From Torymus aiolomorphi (lineage: Eukaryota > Arthropoda > Insecta > Hymenoptera > Torymidae), in contig CM070877.1 of the NCBI GenBank assembly GCA_036365515.1, forward strand, positions 67,807,022 to 67,871,021: DNA of 64,000 nt, written 5' to 3'. A model generated the notes under the pieces. That model made no database searches, was not told the DNA's origin, and was given only the letters and a program-made list of their open reading frames with translations. The translations under genes were made by a program, and so were the position numbers. Positions 11,770 through 22,831 of the stretch are shown here, in pieces; within the stretch, counting starts at the first letter, position 1, and each line of letters begins with the position of its first letter.

Positions 11770-12533
11770 ATGGCTTTAAAGTTCCAAAGTAATCTTTCAA
11801 GAACTTGAAAAAAGGTTCGTGAAAGGTTTCTTGAAAGATTTACTAGAATGTTTCGTAGAATCTTTCTGAAAGATTGACAAATCTTTCACAAAGCTTTCAG
11901 TTACTCTTTTAAAAACTTGATGAAAGGTCCTGGAAAGTTTTCCGGAAATATTAATAGATTTTTTTTAAAGCTTTTGCCAGTAAATTGGGCAGAATTTTAA
12001 GCTTACAGGAATCTTTTATGTAAGCTTTCTGAAAGATTTCAATAAATCTATCAAAAACCTTACAAGGATCTTTACAGCTACCTTACTAAAGTCTTATTGG
12101 AAGATTTCCTGTAAACTTACCGTATCCTTTCGAGAAAGAATTGGGCGGAATTTTAAGCTTACAGGAATCTTTCATGTAAGCTTTCTGAAAGATTTCAATA
12201 AATCTATCAAAAACCTTACAAGGATCTTTACAGCTACCTTACTAAAGTCTTGCTGAAAGATTCTCTGTAAACTTACCGTATTCTTTCAAGAAAGCTTCCA
12301 TAAAGATTGACAAATCTTTCACAAAGCTACCAGTTACTCTTTTAAAAGTTTGATGAAAGATCCCGGAAAGCTTTCTGGGAAGATTAATAGAATCTTTCCT
12401 GAAAGCTTTTTGTGAGAAAAAAGGGCGGACATTTTGAGCTTTCAGGAATCTTCCATGTAAGCTTCCTGTAAGATTCCGAATCTTTCTTGGAAGCTTTCAT
12501 AAAACTTCCAGGAAGCTTTCATGCTATGTGGGA
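11770..12533. repeat. right arm of the 8.9 kb TIR element
   Basis: This arm is dense in the words CTTTCATGTAAGCTT, GAAAGATT, GGAAGCTTTC and their complements. An internal direct repeat of roughly 165 bp is present: the run AATTTTAAGCTTACAGGAAT occurs near 11993 and again near 12151. It ends in CATGCTATGTGGGA, the inverted form of the left terminus. It is much shorter than the left arm and lacks the 127 bp satellite. Confidence 0.75.
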
Positions 12534-12535
12534 TA

Positions 12536-12640
12536 CTGTTTGCTCTACTGGACGTCTCCGTGAAGGCAGCGCCCTTCACTCTTATCTTCTCCCGGGGAGG
12601 ACGAGGAATGATATCGTCTAGGTTTTACACTATTTACTCC
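12536..12640 (-). pseudogene. upstream continuation of the Gypsy gag
   Basis: The minus-strand frame DDIIPRPPREKIRVKG runs up to the insertion site, and its last codons (S-S-R-A-N-S) join in phase with the serine- and glycine-rich stretch that starts at 3647 when the 8.9 kb element and one TA are removed. A stop lies just upstream. Identification as gag depends on this join, not on a domain of its own. Confidence 0.5.
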
Positions 12641-12649
12641 GACATAGCC

Positions 12650-14890
12650 GTGTCGTACTCTGTCTCTCTCACTCACTTTCTCCCCCTCCCTCCTCTCTCC
12701 CCCTCTCGCTCTTTCTCGATGATCTTCGGTTCGTAGCAGACAAGTGGGTGGGAGAATATAGAGCGGCAAAATAACCCCTCCCGCCCGTCACGTCACATCT
12801 CAACTCAACAATATTCATGAGTGGCCAGCGAATCTCCTTATCCCGGGTATTCATCCTAGTTAAAATGCGAGTTCTCAAACTATTCATTTTCCGCAATGGC
12901 AAACGGTAGCGAGAAAAAAAAGGATACGGGTGTACGGTTTTACATGATCACAGTCTATACATACATTTGTGATCAAGTACCCGATTATCTCAATGGAATT
13001 TGATCGGATCACATCGAAAATGATACCAGACCTACATCGTATTATACATGCGTGATGTACCTATTTTGAGAAAGATCCATTTAAAAACAGAAATGCAAGC
13101 GTAAATAAAAGTTTTAAAATCTACTTCAAGCGTAATGTATCGAAAATTAATTTTCAGTATAAATCTAATACATACTTCAGCTAGAACTATTTAAAACACA
13201 TCTTTTTTTATATCTAACATTTTTTTGCACAATCAATTTCTGATAACCTAGAACCACAAAAATTTTAACTCGAAATGTACCTAAAATTGTTGATTTAAGG
13301 TTATATGTATCTCAGAAGAATTTCATTTTACACAAAAACATCAATCAATTCCTAACGAGCTAGATCCATAAGCAACTCTTTTTAACACCTTAAAATACCT
13401 GAATTCAACAGAAATATTGAATGCAAAAGCGGTTTTTCCAAGTATGGTGTAATAAAATAATATATTAGTATAAGATGTAACAGTTTTCGCAATGGTAAAG
13501 ATATGACTCTGTTGCATAATAGTGGTCGTGTCTGATATGTGAAAATGAAGTTTTTGCGTAGACAGCGGGAGGGTTGGGGCGGCGAGCGAAGGCGCAGGGT
13601 GGCCTGGCCTCACTAGTTATTTATTAATACTACCGGATTTTCGTGGGTACGATGCGCGCACGTGGTTCTGTGTCCTTTACACTTTAACCTCACATGCATT
13701 AATAAAGAAATAACGTGAACGAGGATACAATTCATTGAAAATGGGCCAATCAAAGTGCAAATGTAAGCATATTACCTGCAATTTAAGCTTGATCGCATTG
13801 GATCTTTTATAAATGAAGAATTTGTCAATAAAAAAAAATTAATTTCTTAAATTCATATTGAGTAAAAAACTTAGTCCATCCATTATCATGCTACATGGTA
13901 AATCTTCTACTTAAATATTTTTAATATTCGGTGAGAAATTGCTCTCCTCCTGTAAAATCTTTTATGAAGAGAATCAGCATCGCACAGTGGTATGTTTTCG
14001 AAAAAGGCTGGTGAAAATGTAATTGCTTAATATTAATGTACTGAATCCATTTTAGAGGCACAACTGCAACAGATTTTATTGCTTGTTATTGAAAAGCAAT
14101 TAATTTTAACCTTTATAGGATCGGAAAGCCACTATAGTGGCGCAACCTATGATCGACACTTTACACATGTTTCATCCATGATATAAGATACGCTTTTTAT
14201 GCATTTTGTTAGAACGATCACCTACTCCAAACGCCGGTTCTCTAAAGGTTAGCTATTATTCACAGCATGGAAGTTGACATAAATATTTTTATGTTATTAC
14301 TTTTTAGTATGTTTCTTTAAATTAACTGTATAAATATAAATTTATTTTTTCAAATTAAGTATCAATAATATTTTATTACTAAAACATACATCATACACAA
14401 TTAGTCTGTCCATCAAGGATGGAAAATATGCTCTGATTTTAGATGTTACACGTAAGCTTAAAATAACACTATTTTCACGTATATTTTATACAAATTGTAT
14501 GATTTAAAATGGTTATCCACATTTACCCCTGAAATTCAAAGTATAACAGTCTTTAGAAATATGTCAAGAAAAGTAAACATTCAGAAAATCCTGCTCAAAT
14601 CTGTTTAAAGAAGTGCTCATACTCGTCATACTATCAAATATTTTTTGTACTCGCATTTACAGGATAGTAATAAAAAATCTCGGATTATTTACAGAAAATA
14701 GTTTCTGATATTGAAATATTTCAATACTTTTTATATCAATTTTTATATGAATTTCTGCTACAATGGGCAACTTCTACTTGAATTTTTATAGTACGCACGG
14801 GCTCAAAACCTGCTAATCAGTGCTACTTTTACTACATATTGTAATAGGTTAAATCTAGGAGAGGGTATTAATCTCTCTCTGCACAGCCTC
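12650..14890. other. spacer without recognised genes
   Basis: The spacer includes a CT-rich patch (12660-12720), a GA-poor AT-rich stretch and short open frames of 60-90 codons with no recognisable domain. Around 12943-12976 the words TGATCACAG and TTGTGATCA form a small hairpin. Nothing in this stretch supports a gene call. Confidence 0.5.
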
Positions 14891-15115
14891 ACCTGGTGGC
14901 GAATGTTGAAATCCTAAGCTCGCATGCCCGTTCCGGTGGCGCACGCGAGGCAGCTCTCGGCGGTGCTCTTGCGCCGCTGCTCTTGCTGCGCTGGGATGGC
15001 ACCTTACCGTCACCTAACCTTACTTTGGCGATATCCCGTACAACGCCACGCAGGTTATCCCTTCGAGCATATATACCTGGAAGAAGCTAGCAAGCATTAG
15101 CAAATGGGAGAATGC

Positions 15116-15275
15116 GTGGTTAGGCGGGCAAGACGTAGATGATTTTCTTTCTCTCGCACATCTCACGAGATTCGCAGCCGCGCTCCCCTCTTACTGAGTA
15201 ACTCGGTAGCGTCAGTATCATTCCGTGCGAGGCGAGATAGAAAGAAAATCATCTACGTCTAGCCCGCCTGACCGC
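15116..15275. repeat. ~160 bp hairpin element
   Basis: The left arm (15116-15158, containing AGGCGGGCAAGACGTAGATG) is matched by an inverted arm (15232-15275) with only a few differences over about 42 bp, enclosing a GC-rich loop. This is the shape of a short palindromic MITE. A clear target duplication was not found. Confidence 0.65.
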
Positions 15276-15304
15276 ACAAAACCTAATGGGCAGGCGCTAC
15301 TTTG

Positions 15305-15305
<1 letters not shown>

Positions 15306-15382
<77 letters not shown>
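15306..15382. repeat. (CT)n microsatellite
   Basis: About 76 bp of almost uninterrupted CT dinucleotides. It produces long serine/leucine and arginine/glutamate open frames on the two strands that are repeat artefacts. Confidence 0.95.
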
Positions 15383-15385
<3 letters not shown>

Positions 15386-15550
15386 TCTCTTACCTCGAGC
15401 ACGAGGCCAAGCAGCATCTCATCCGCCGGCGTTAGTGTCCCTTCTTCTCTCTCGATTAACCATTCCTCTGCAGGGGAGGAGGATGGCAACTGTTGGCTGA
15501 GCGGCGTTGACCTCGGCACACTTCTCGTGGCTGTAGCGGAGGCGCAGATA

Positions 15551-15857
15551 TACTGTAAAAAAAGTTGTGAAATTACAACACTGAATGTAAGTAATTATAT
15601 GACCTATTCCCTGGCAGTAAACCCACAACAAAGCTGTAAAAAATTTGCAATTCTGTAGTTTAAAGTACAATTTTCTAGTTTAAATTTACAATTTTGTAGT
15701 AGAAATTTACAATTTTGTAGTAGAAATTTACAATTTTGTAGTAGAAATTTACAATTTTGTAGTAGAAATTTACAATTTTGTTGTGATTTTACTGCTCTGG
15801 GAATAGGTCGTATAACCTAAACTCAGTGTTGTAATTTTACAACATTTTTTTACAGTG
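15551..15857. mobile_element. 307 bp MITE with TA target duplication
   Basis: Both ends carry the inverted sequence YACTGTAAAAAAA followed by TTGTAAAATTACAACACTGA-like sequence. TA flanks both sides (15549-15550 and 15858-15859). The inverted arms extend about 70-90 bp to a GACCTATTCC block. The centre (15675-15780) is a 21 bp minisatellite (TAGTAGAAATTTACAATTTTG) in about five copies. It has no coding capacity. The TA target suggests a Tc1/mariner-type mobiliser, an inference only. Confidence 0.85.
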
Positions 15858-17380
15858 TAGGGTGCGTCGCTTGGAGTAAGATGGCTGCGGCGTGGCTTTC
15901 GCCTCGGCACAGCGTCCTTACTCTTCTTTCTGCGGCTCTTCTCAGGCGCGCCGCGTGGTGGGCTACAAGTGACTACACATGCAAGCGCTATTTGACTAAC
16001 TCGACTTCGTACTGCACTTCCCATCGCATGCATTTCGCGCTGGTTACAATATGAGTATACATGGATAGAACTTCAGAAGCGAAGACTTCTTTGGTAGTTT
16101 CTTCGTTCGATGAAACAAACCATTTGGTTTATATTACGGATGTAGGATTACAGGGGGGCTATTCTGTAACTTTTAACGAGCGATATAAAAGTTTTGTATA
16201 TGCATATACCGGGTTCCCAAACTAAGACGTACACGAGATTTTCTCTCATCCAAATTGATCAATTCGTCAAAGTCTGAGGGCCCTAGGGGTTTTCGGACCC
16301 AAGGAATCGAATGGCGCTATCAAAAGTTTCATAAAATGCCAAACACAAAAAGTAAAAAAATTATTTTTTCGAAAAATATTTGCGGTACGGCTTTTATGAT
16401 AGTTTCTTGTAGTTTGTTCAATTTGGAGGCTATACCACCTTTACCCGATAGCATTTCATGTAATAATATTTATTTAACGCAGTTTTGAAAATTGTATATT
16501 TTACTTTGGCTCGGACCGCAAACTCGCGTTCGAGAAAGCGGAATTGCGGAACTCGGAAAACGCCAGACTTTCCAAACTGTGACTCTAGCAAAGAAGCGGC
16601 AACTTCAACTCGCAATAGCTGAGCATAACTAAATAAAGTAGACAAACTATCTAATCATCGATACAACATAATAGCATGATATTCATAATGTTTTCATCAA
16701 TATTACTGTAGCGCACAACGTAATACGTAATTTGTAGGCTAACAAGCAATGTTTACAAATAGTGAACATTTGCGACGGCGTCCAGAGATGGCGCCAGTAC
16801 GACGTACGTTGCACCGTATGAACGCAGCGCGCAGAGTCACGGCCGTAAATGAGCTCGTGGTGTCGCGCGTATATGCGTATCTCTGCAGTACTTATTTTCA
16901 AAGAAACTAAACTAAAGAATCATAGTTTCGTTACTGAAAAGTAATAATATCCAATTTGTTTTGCGCTTCCTTACTTCAGTAATGTTCCCATTGAAATTAA
17001 CCGCATACTGAAACATGTTCTAATACTACTGCCTTTCTGGACTAGTAATTAACATACATTTCATGGCTTAAGTTAAGCATGTATTTCTTTTTAAAAAATT
17101 TTCCCAAACCTGATATAAGATTTCTTACTTTCAAGTAAAATTAATACAAGCATTGTCTTAACCGCCGCTACGCGTATGAAAATACACACAAGCAAGGTCT
17201 TATTTAAATTTTTCTTTTCTTTTACCTTTTAAAGGAAAATTATATTATTTTCTATTACAATCGTTCACGCATGAATAAATGGTAACTTTGAGACAAAAAA
17301 TAACTTAATATCAATATATTTTCATCCCATTTTCATTTACTGTGTATATGCACTGTGTATATGTACTGTGTATATGAATG

Positions 17381-19237
17381 AACTGCAGCGAAGTGTTCTC
17401 TTGATTTTTTGTGATTTTATGTATTTTATTTTTAATAAGCTTGAAACTCTGCCAATTGCTTGGTCGGTAATGGTAGGACTATGCCACCCCGTTAAGGTAT
17501 GGCTGAAAGTATGGGCTAAAGTATGGCTGGTAATATGGCTGGAAGATATGGTTAAAAGTATGGCTTAAAGAAGGTCGAAAATATTGGCAATATATTGAAT
17601 ATGTATTGCCAATATATTGGGAATATATTGGCAACAAATTGGCAACAAATTGGCAATCTCACAATCGTTACATACAAAATTATACACAGTTTGTACAACG
17701 TTCAAATTTAGATAAAGTTTAAACAAAGTTTAGACCAAGTTCAGAGCAAGGTTATAGAAAGTCTCCAAGTCTTAATGAAAATCTCGCTTAAAGTGTCGCA
17801 TAGAACGTTTACATGAAGTTTAAACCAAGTTCAGGAAAAGTTCAGGCAAATTTTGTACAGAGTGTAGATAAAGTTTAGATAAAGTTTAGATAAAGTTTAT
17901 ACAGAGTTTAGACCAAGTTTATACAGAGTTTAAATTAGGTTTAGATATAATTTAGGTAAAGTTTGGGTAAAGTTTGGAGCAAGTTTAGATAAAATTTGTA
18001 GAAAGTTTCGCTTAAAGCGTTGCATTCAAAGTTTATACACAGTTTACATAAAATTGAGATATAGTTTGGATATAGTTCAAACATAGTTTACAACATGTTT
18101 TGACGAAGTTGATAGAAAGTCTCAAAGTCTTCAAGCCAAAGTTTGAGCCGGACTTCGAGCAAGACTTTTAGCGAGACTTAGAGCGAGACTTAGAGCGAGA
18201 CTTTTGGCGAGACTCTTGGCGAGACTTTGAGCGAGACTTTTGGCGAGACTTCGAGCAAGACTTCGAACAAGACTTTTAACCAGACTTTTAGCGAGACTTC
18301 GAGCGAGACTTTTGACGAGACTTTCAGCGAGACTTTCAGCGAGACATTTAACCAGACTTTTAGTGAGACTTCGAGCGAGACTTCGAGCGGAACTTTTAGC
18401 GAGACTTTGAGAGAGACTTTTAGCGAGACTTCGAGCGAGACTTCGAGCGGGACTTTTAGCGAGACTTTTGGCGAGACTTCGAGCGAGACTTTTAACCAGA
18501 CTTTTAGCGAGACTTCGAGCGGGACTTTTAGCCAGACTTTTAGCGAGACTACGAACGAGACTTTTAACCAGACTTCGAGCGAGACCTCAAGCGAGACTTC
18601 GAGCGAGACATTCTATAAACTTGATCTAAACGAGGAATAAACTTTGTTCAAACTTTATCTAGACTTCAGCTATACTCTATAACCGTTGTATGTATAAACT
18701 TGGTCTAAACTCTGTATGAACTTTATCTAAACTTTATCTAAACTTTATCTACACTCTGTACAAAATTTGCCTGAACTTTTCCTGAACTTTGTTTAAACTT
18801 CATATAAACGTTCTATGCGACACTTTAAGCGAGATTTTCATTAAGACTTGGAGACTTTCTATAACCTTGCTCTGAACTTGGTCTAAACTTTGTTTAAACT
18901 TTATCTAAATTTTAACTTTGTACAAACTGTGTATAATTTTGTATGTAACGATTGTGAGATTGCCAATTTGTTGCCAATTTGTTGCCAATATATTCCCAAT
19001 ATATTGCCAATATATACTCAATATATTGCCAATATTTTCGACCTTCTTTAAGCCATACTTTTAACCATTATACTTCCAGCCATACTACCAGCAATTCTTT
19101 AGCCCATACTTTCAGCCATACCTTAACGGGGTGGCATAGTCCTACCATTACCGACCAAGCAATTGGTAGAGTTTCAAGCTTATTAAAAATAAAATAGATA
19201 AAATCACAAATAATCAAGAGAACACTTCGCTGCAGTT
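17381..19237. repeat. inner foldback with minisatellite centre
   Basis: Outer ends AACTGCAGCGAAGTGTTCTC and its inverted copy lie at 17381 and 19237. The arms match through ATGGTAGGACTATGCCACCC, a run of ATGGCT-type repeats, CCAATATATTGG palindromes and a long array of GTTTAGATAAA-like words. The arms converge on a centre at 18140-18620. It lies wholly between the arms of the 16203-20696 element and probably inserted into it, though no clean target duplication was resolved. Confidence 0.8.
18140..18640 (+). repeat. 12-15 bp minisatellite, open in one frame
   Basis: Tandem units GCGAGACTT plus TTA or CGA make an uninterrupted 137-codon frame (18227-18640) that reads as repeats of S-E-T-F/S. 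Unit lengths are multiples of three, which alone explains the open frame. No start context, signal, domain or neighbouring gene supports expression, so it is annotated as a repeat and not as a protein gene. Confidence 0.75.
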
Positions 19238-20829
19238 TTGAACTTCTATCACCCAGTAAAAGTTTGCTCGTAATATTTTTCTAGGTTTGCTTAATAATCT
19301 GGAAGAAACTCTGAAAAAACTGTCGGGGTATAAGTTCGATTTTACGAGTTAGGATTTCTTCGAAACATTTGATTTGTATAAGCAATATATGGGCAATAGC
19401 TGCCCAAGATATATCTAAAGATAGACAGTATGTGGCTCCGGCGCTGTGGCATTATAAAGCCAATATTTCGCCCATATATTGTTTCTTATAGGCCACATCT
19501 TACCCATACTTGGCTAATACTATGTGAAATATTTAGGCCTTAGTAACTTTTTTCACGCTGGGAGGTTTATGTTTAATTATTTAACACTATGAATAAATAA
19601 TTACGAAAAAATTATAAACTCATAGTAATAGTAATTTCAAGAAAAAGTTATGAATAATAAATTCTAAGAATAATAAATTCTAAGAATAATAATAAATTAA
19701 TTATTAATCACTATGAATAGTAACGTTACTGTCTGATGTTATATGCATATATATGATTTTGTGTATTATTTATTAATTTATTTGCGATTTCTCACTCGTA
19801 ACAGTATAAAAGTATGTCTGATTTGGAAAGCTTCGTTACTTTTTTCATAAATAGTGTATTACGCACCTAGGGAGGAAAAAACTTGGACAGTCCATATCTC
19901 GTGTAAACAAGAACATATCTTGTGTTAACAGGAAATAAGGAAGCGCAAGATAAATTGGGTATTATTACTTTTCAGTAACAAAACTATGATTCTTTAGCTT
20001 AGTTTCTTTGAAAATAAGTACTGCAGAGATACGCATATACGCGCGACACCACGAGCTCATTTACGGCCGTGACTCTGCGCACTGCGTTCATACTGTGCGA
20101 CGTAAGTCGTACTAGCGCCATCTCTGGACGCCGTCGCAAATGTTCACCATTTGTGAACATTGCTCGTTAGCCTACAAATTACGTATTACGTTGTGCGTTA
20201 CAGTAATATTGATGAAAACATTATGAATATCATGCTATTATGTTGTATCAATGATTAGATAGTTTGTTTACTTTATTTAGTTGTGCTCAGCTATTGCGAG
20301 TTGAAGTTGCCGCTTCGTTGCTAGAGTCACAGTTTGGAAAGTCTGGCGTTTTCCGAGTTCCACAATTCCGCTTTCTCGAACGCGAGTTTGCGGTCCGAGC
20401 TAAAGTAAAATATACAATTTTCAAAAATGCGTTAAATAAATATTATTACATGAAATGCTATCGGGTAAAGGTGGTATAGCGTCCAAATTGAACAAACTAC
20501 AAGAAACTATCATAAAAGCCGTACCGCAAATATTTTTCGAAAAAATAATTTTTTTACTTTTTGTGTTTGGCATTTTATGAATTTTTTGACAGCGCCATTC
20601 GATTCCTTGGGGCCGAAAACCCCAGATTTTGACGAATTTATCAATTTGGCTGAAAGAAAATCTCGTGTACGTCTTAGTTTGGGTACCCGGTATATGAAAA
20701 TAGCGCGCGATAAGACTTACTGAATAAGGCCATACTAGTATAGTCTTCATCAGAAGCTTAAGTGGCGTCACCCTAGTTTGGAAAAAAACGTTCAATGGCT
20801 TTAGTGTGGCAGCGGTCGTAAATCAGAAA

Positions 20830-22220
20830 TAATAAAGCAATATTTTTCTAATGAATCATATTTTGAGTTTTAATAAATCTTATAAATACTAAATTAGTAA
20901 TACGTATTACGTATGTAAACAAATGATAACAAATATTTATCAACGTATTCAAAAAATTATCTACAGTTGTTTTTAGATTAATATTACACTTATTTATGTC
21001 TGTAATTATTTATGCATTCACTTAAGCAGAGTCAAATCTCCTTTATCATTACTATAAGTACTGAACGTACTTATAAATGACACAAATTCTACTTGAATTC
21101 AAATTTAATAATTATAGAAATTTTAAGTGTAACAACAGAATAAGGCAGAATAAGAATTAAAAAAGATTTAGTTTCACAGAAAATTGCTATAATGACTGTT
21201 ATCTAATTTAATGCTTTTACACGTAGCTTATCGAGTCCCCTTATTAGAATTTTGTGTCTTCAGTTCATATTTGTATTTAGAGGCCTAAAACACTCGGCAA
21301 TATCAATTTTCATATAATACAATCAAAGTTTTGAATTTGGCCAGCTTTTTTGAAAAAAATACCACTGTGGGTCGGTGTTCTATATCAGTAGTTGGCGTAT
21401 ACTGTTATGCCCGTGACGTATTCTTAAAATTAAGTTCTATATTTATATACTCATCAGTAATTTTCTGACACACAAAACGATGTGATTGCGAATTTCAACG
21501 ACACAGCATTTCGACCAGGCGACATCGTGACGTATAGCGAGACACCAACTTCGCGAAAAGCAACGTATTGAATTTTTTCCCAAATCAACATTTCTCAACG
21601 CTGCCATTAAACGTCGTATACGACATGTATATTTCTCAATAATATGATCTCGATTTATTGTTCAAGATCATCTTTAACCTTATTTACCTGTTTAACAAAT
21701 ACAGCAAAGTGTGATACGCGCGACAGTTATAGCGTAGAGAACTAAACCGATCGCAAAGTCCGTCTACTCCAGACGCCATACGAGGGCACAATTTATTAAT
21801 AAGCAATTATATGTAGAATAACAATCACATTGAATTATATACATATAAGAAGAACAATTCAACAAGCGATCAAGGATCCATTGTGCATCAGATCTATTGG
21901 TAATAATAAATAAATAAATATTTATACAGCAATTATTATGTGTCTTATCCTTAATTCCGGATTACTTCACAATACATTGCTGCGTAGGTCTGATCGTTCA
22001 ATCATCACGTTGTATAACCTGATATCTACGGATCTCACATGCCTACTGTTATGCAGCGTCTAGTTATACATGTATGCAATATTGTTAGCAGTCTATCTAC
22101 CGCCTGATAATTCATTGCGAAATAAGCCTCCAGATAATTCATTGCAAAATAAGCCTCCAGATAATCACATGCGTAATTCCTATGTCGTTATCTCAACTCG
22201 GTATACTTTTTCAAAGTGTT
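20830..22220. other. spacer, no gene recognised
   Basis: AT-rich sequence with no stable reading frame. A three-copy ~25 bp direct repeat (unit with GATAATTCATTGC) lies at about 22100-22175, just before the large inverted arm begins. Confidence 0.5.
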
Positions 22221-22831
22221 TCCCTATTGAAAAATATCGCTCGATGATCGTGACTGTTTATCGACCATTTTCGAGCGCGATAATCGCACGAGTTGACCAA
22301 AATTCAACATTAAAACATATTTTTTATTTCAACAACTGTGTACGTACTTGCGTGTGACTGTATGTAATTAGACAGACATTATGACTGTATATGGGAGCGT
22401 CCGTCAGAAACGAGCCAGCGGGCGTGCGTGGCGTCGTTTTCGCGCAAAATGCACTCTGTTCAACTCGCTCATATTCATTCGCTGAGTCTCTCGGAAAAAA
22501 CAAAGTACATATATCGATAGATTTTTTCCTCCTCTTTCTAATCGTACTATTGTTTTTCCTCCAAAATGCTTTCTTCTGATTGAAAATTCAAGTTGAATGT
22601 TCAGAGCAATTTTTCTCAAAGTATACAATTTTTTTTCAAAATGCATTACACCATTCGAAAGTACAGGTCTTAAGCTACAAAAGCCTAAAGTTTCAAGTTG
22701 GAGAAATAAAGGGTTCAAAAGTAATGCAATTAAAAAGACAGCGCCATGAGGTCGAGCGCGCTCTCCGCGCTGCGCTGCACCATTAATGTAAACGTTAATT
22801 TGTATGAAAGTCCACATATTAAAATTCTAAA

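Larger units (their letters stand above)
3650..12533. mobile_element. 8.9 kb TIR element with satellite-built arms
   Basis: The element starts TCCCACATAGCATGAAAGCT at 3650, and its right end at 12533 is the exact inverted copy (23 bp identical before divergence). It is flanked by TA on both sides (3648-3649 and 12534-12535). Removing the element and one TA rejoins the interrupted Gypsy gag frame, giving independent support for a 2 bp TA duplication. The left arm (to about 9650) is a 127 bp satellite followed by ~385 bp repeats. The right arm (about 11770-12533) uses the same kinds of word in inverted sense, such as GGAAGCTTCC and TTTCATGAAAG. The middle (9.66-11.76 kb) is unrelated AT-rich DNA. 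No transposase is visible, so the element is presumably mobilised in trans. A Tc1/mariner-type enzyme is suggested only by the TA target. Confidence 0.8.
16203..20696. mobile_element. 4.5 kb foldback element with ~770 bp arms
   Basis: The left arm (16203-16975) and right arm (19931-20696) are inverted copies of about 770 bp with few differences. Both start CATATACCGGGTWCCC at the outer edge. A TA-TA boundary with TIR TACCGGGT fits a TA target but is ambiguous because the flanks are themselves TA-rich. The arms have no conserved protein domain; a 71-codon frame appears in both only because they are copies. Between the arms lie about 400 and 690 bp of unmatched sequence and a second, inner foldback (17381-19237). 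Confidence 0.8.

Noticed and set aside
13341..13613. 90-codon minus-strand frame
   Set aside because: No recognisable domain, no conserved neighbour, composition like the surrounding spacer.
15225..15658. Serine/leucine-rich and arginine/glutamate-rich frames over the CT tract
   Set aside because: Translation of a dinucleotide microsatellite on both strands.
18227..18640. 137-codon plus-strand frame of S-E-T-F repeats as a structural protein gene
   Set aside because: Explained by a minisatellite whose unit lengths are multiples of three; no start context, domain or conservation.
16430..20479. Two copies of a 71-codon protein (16430-16645 and 20264-20479) as a conserved gene
   Set aside because: They are the two inverted arms of one foldback element; similarity is due to arm identity, with no coding signal.
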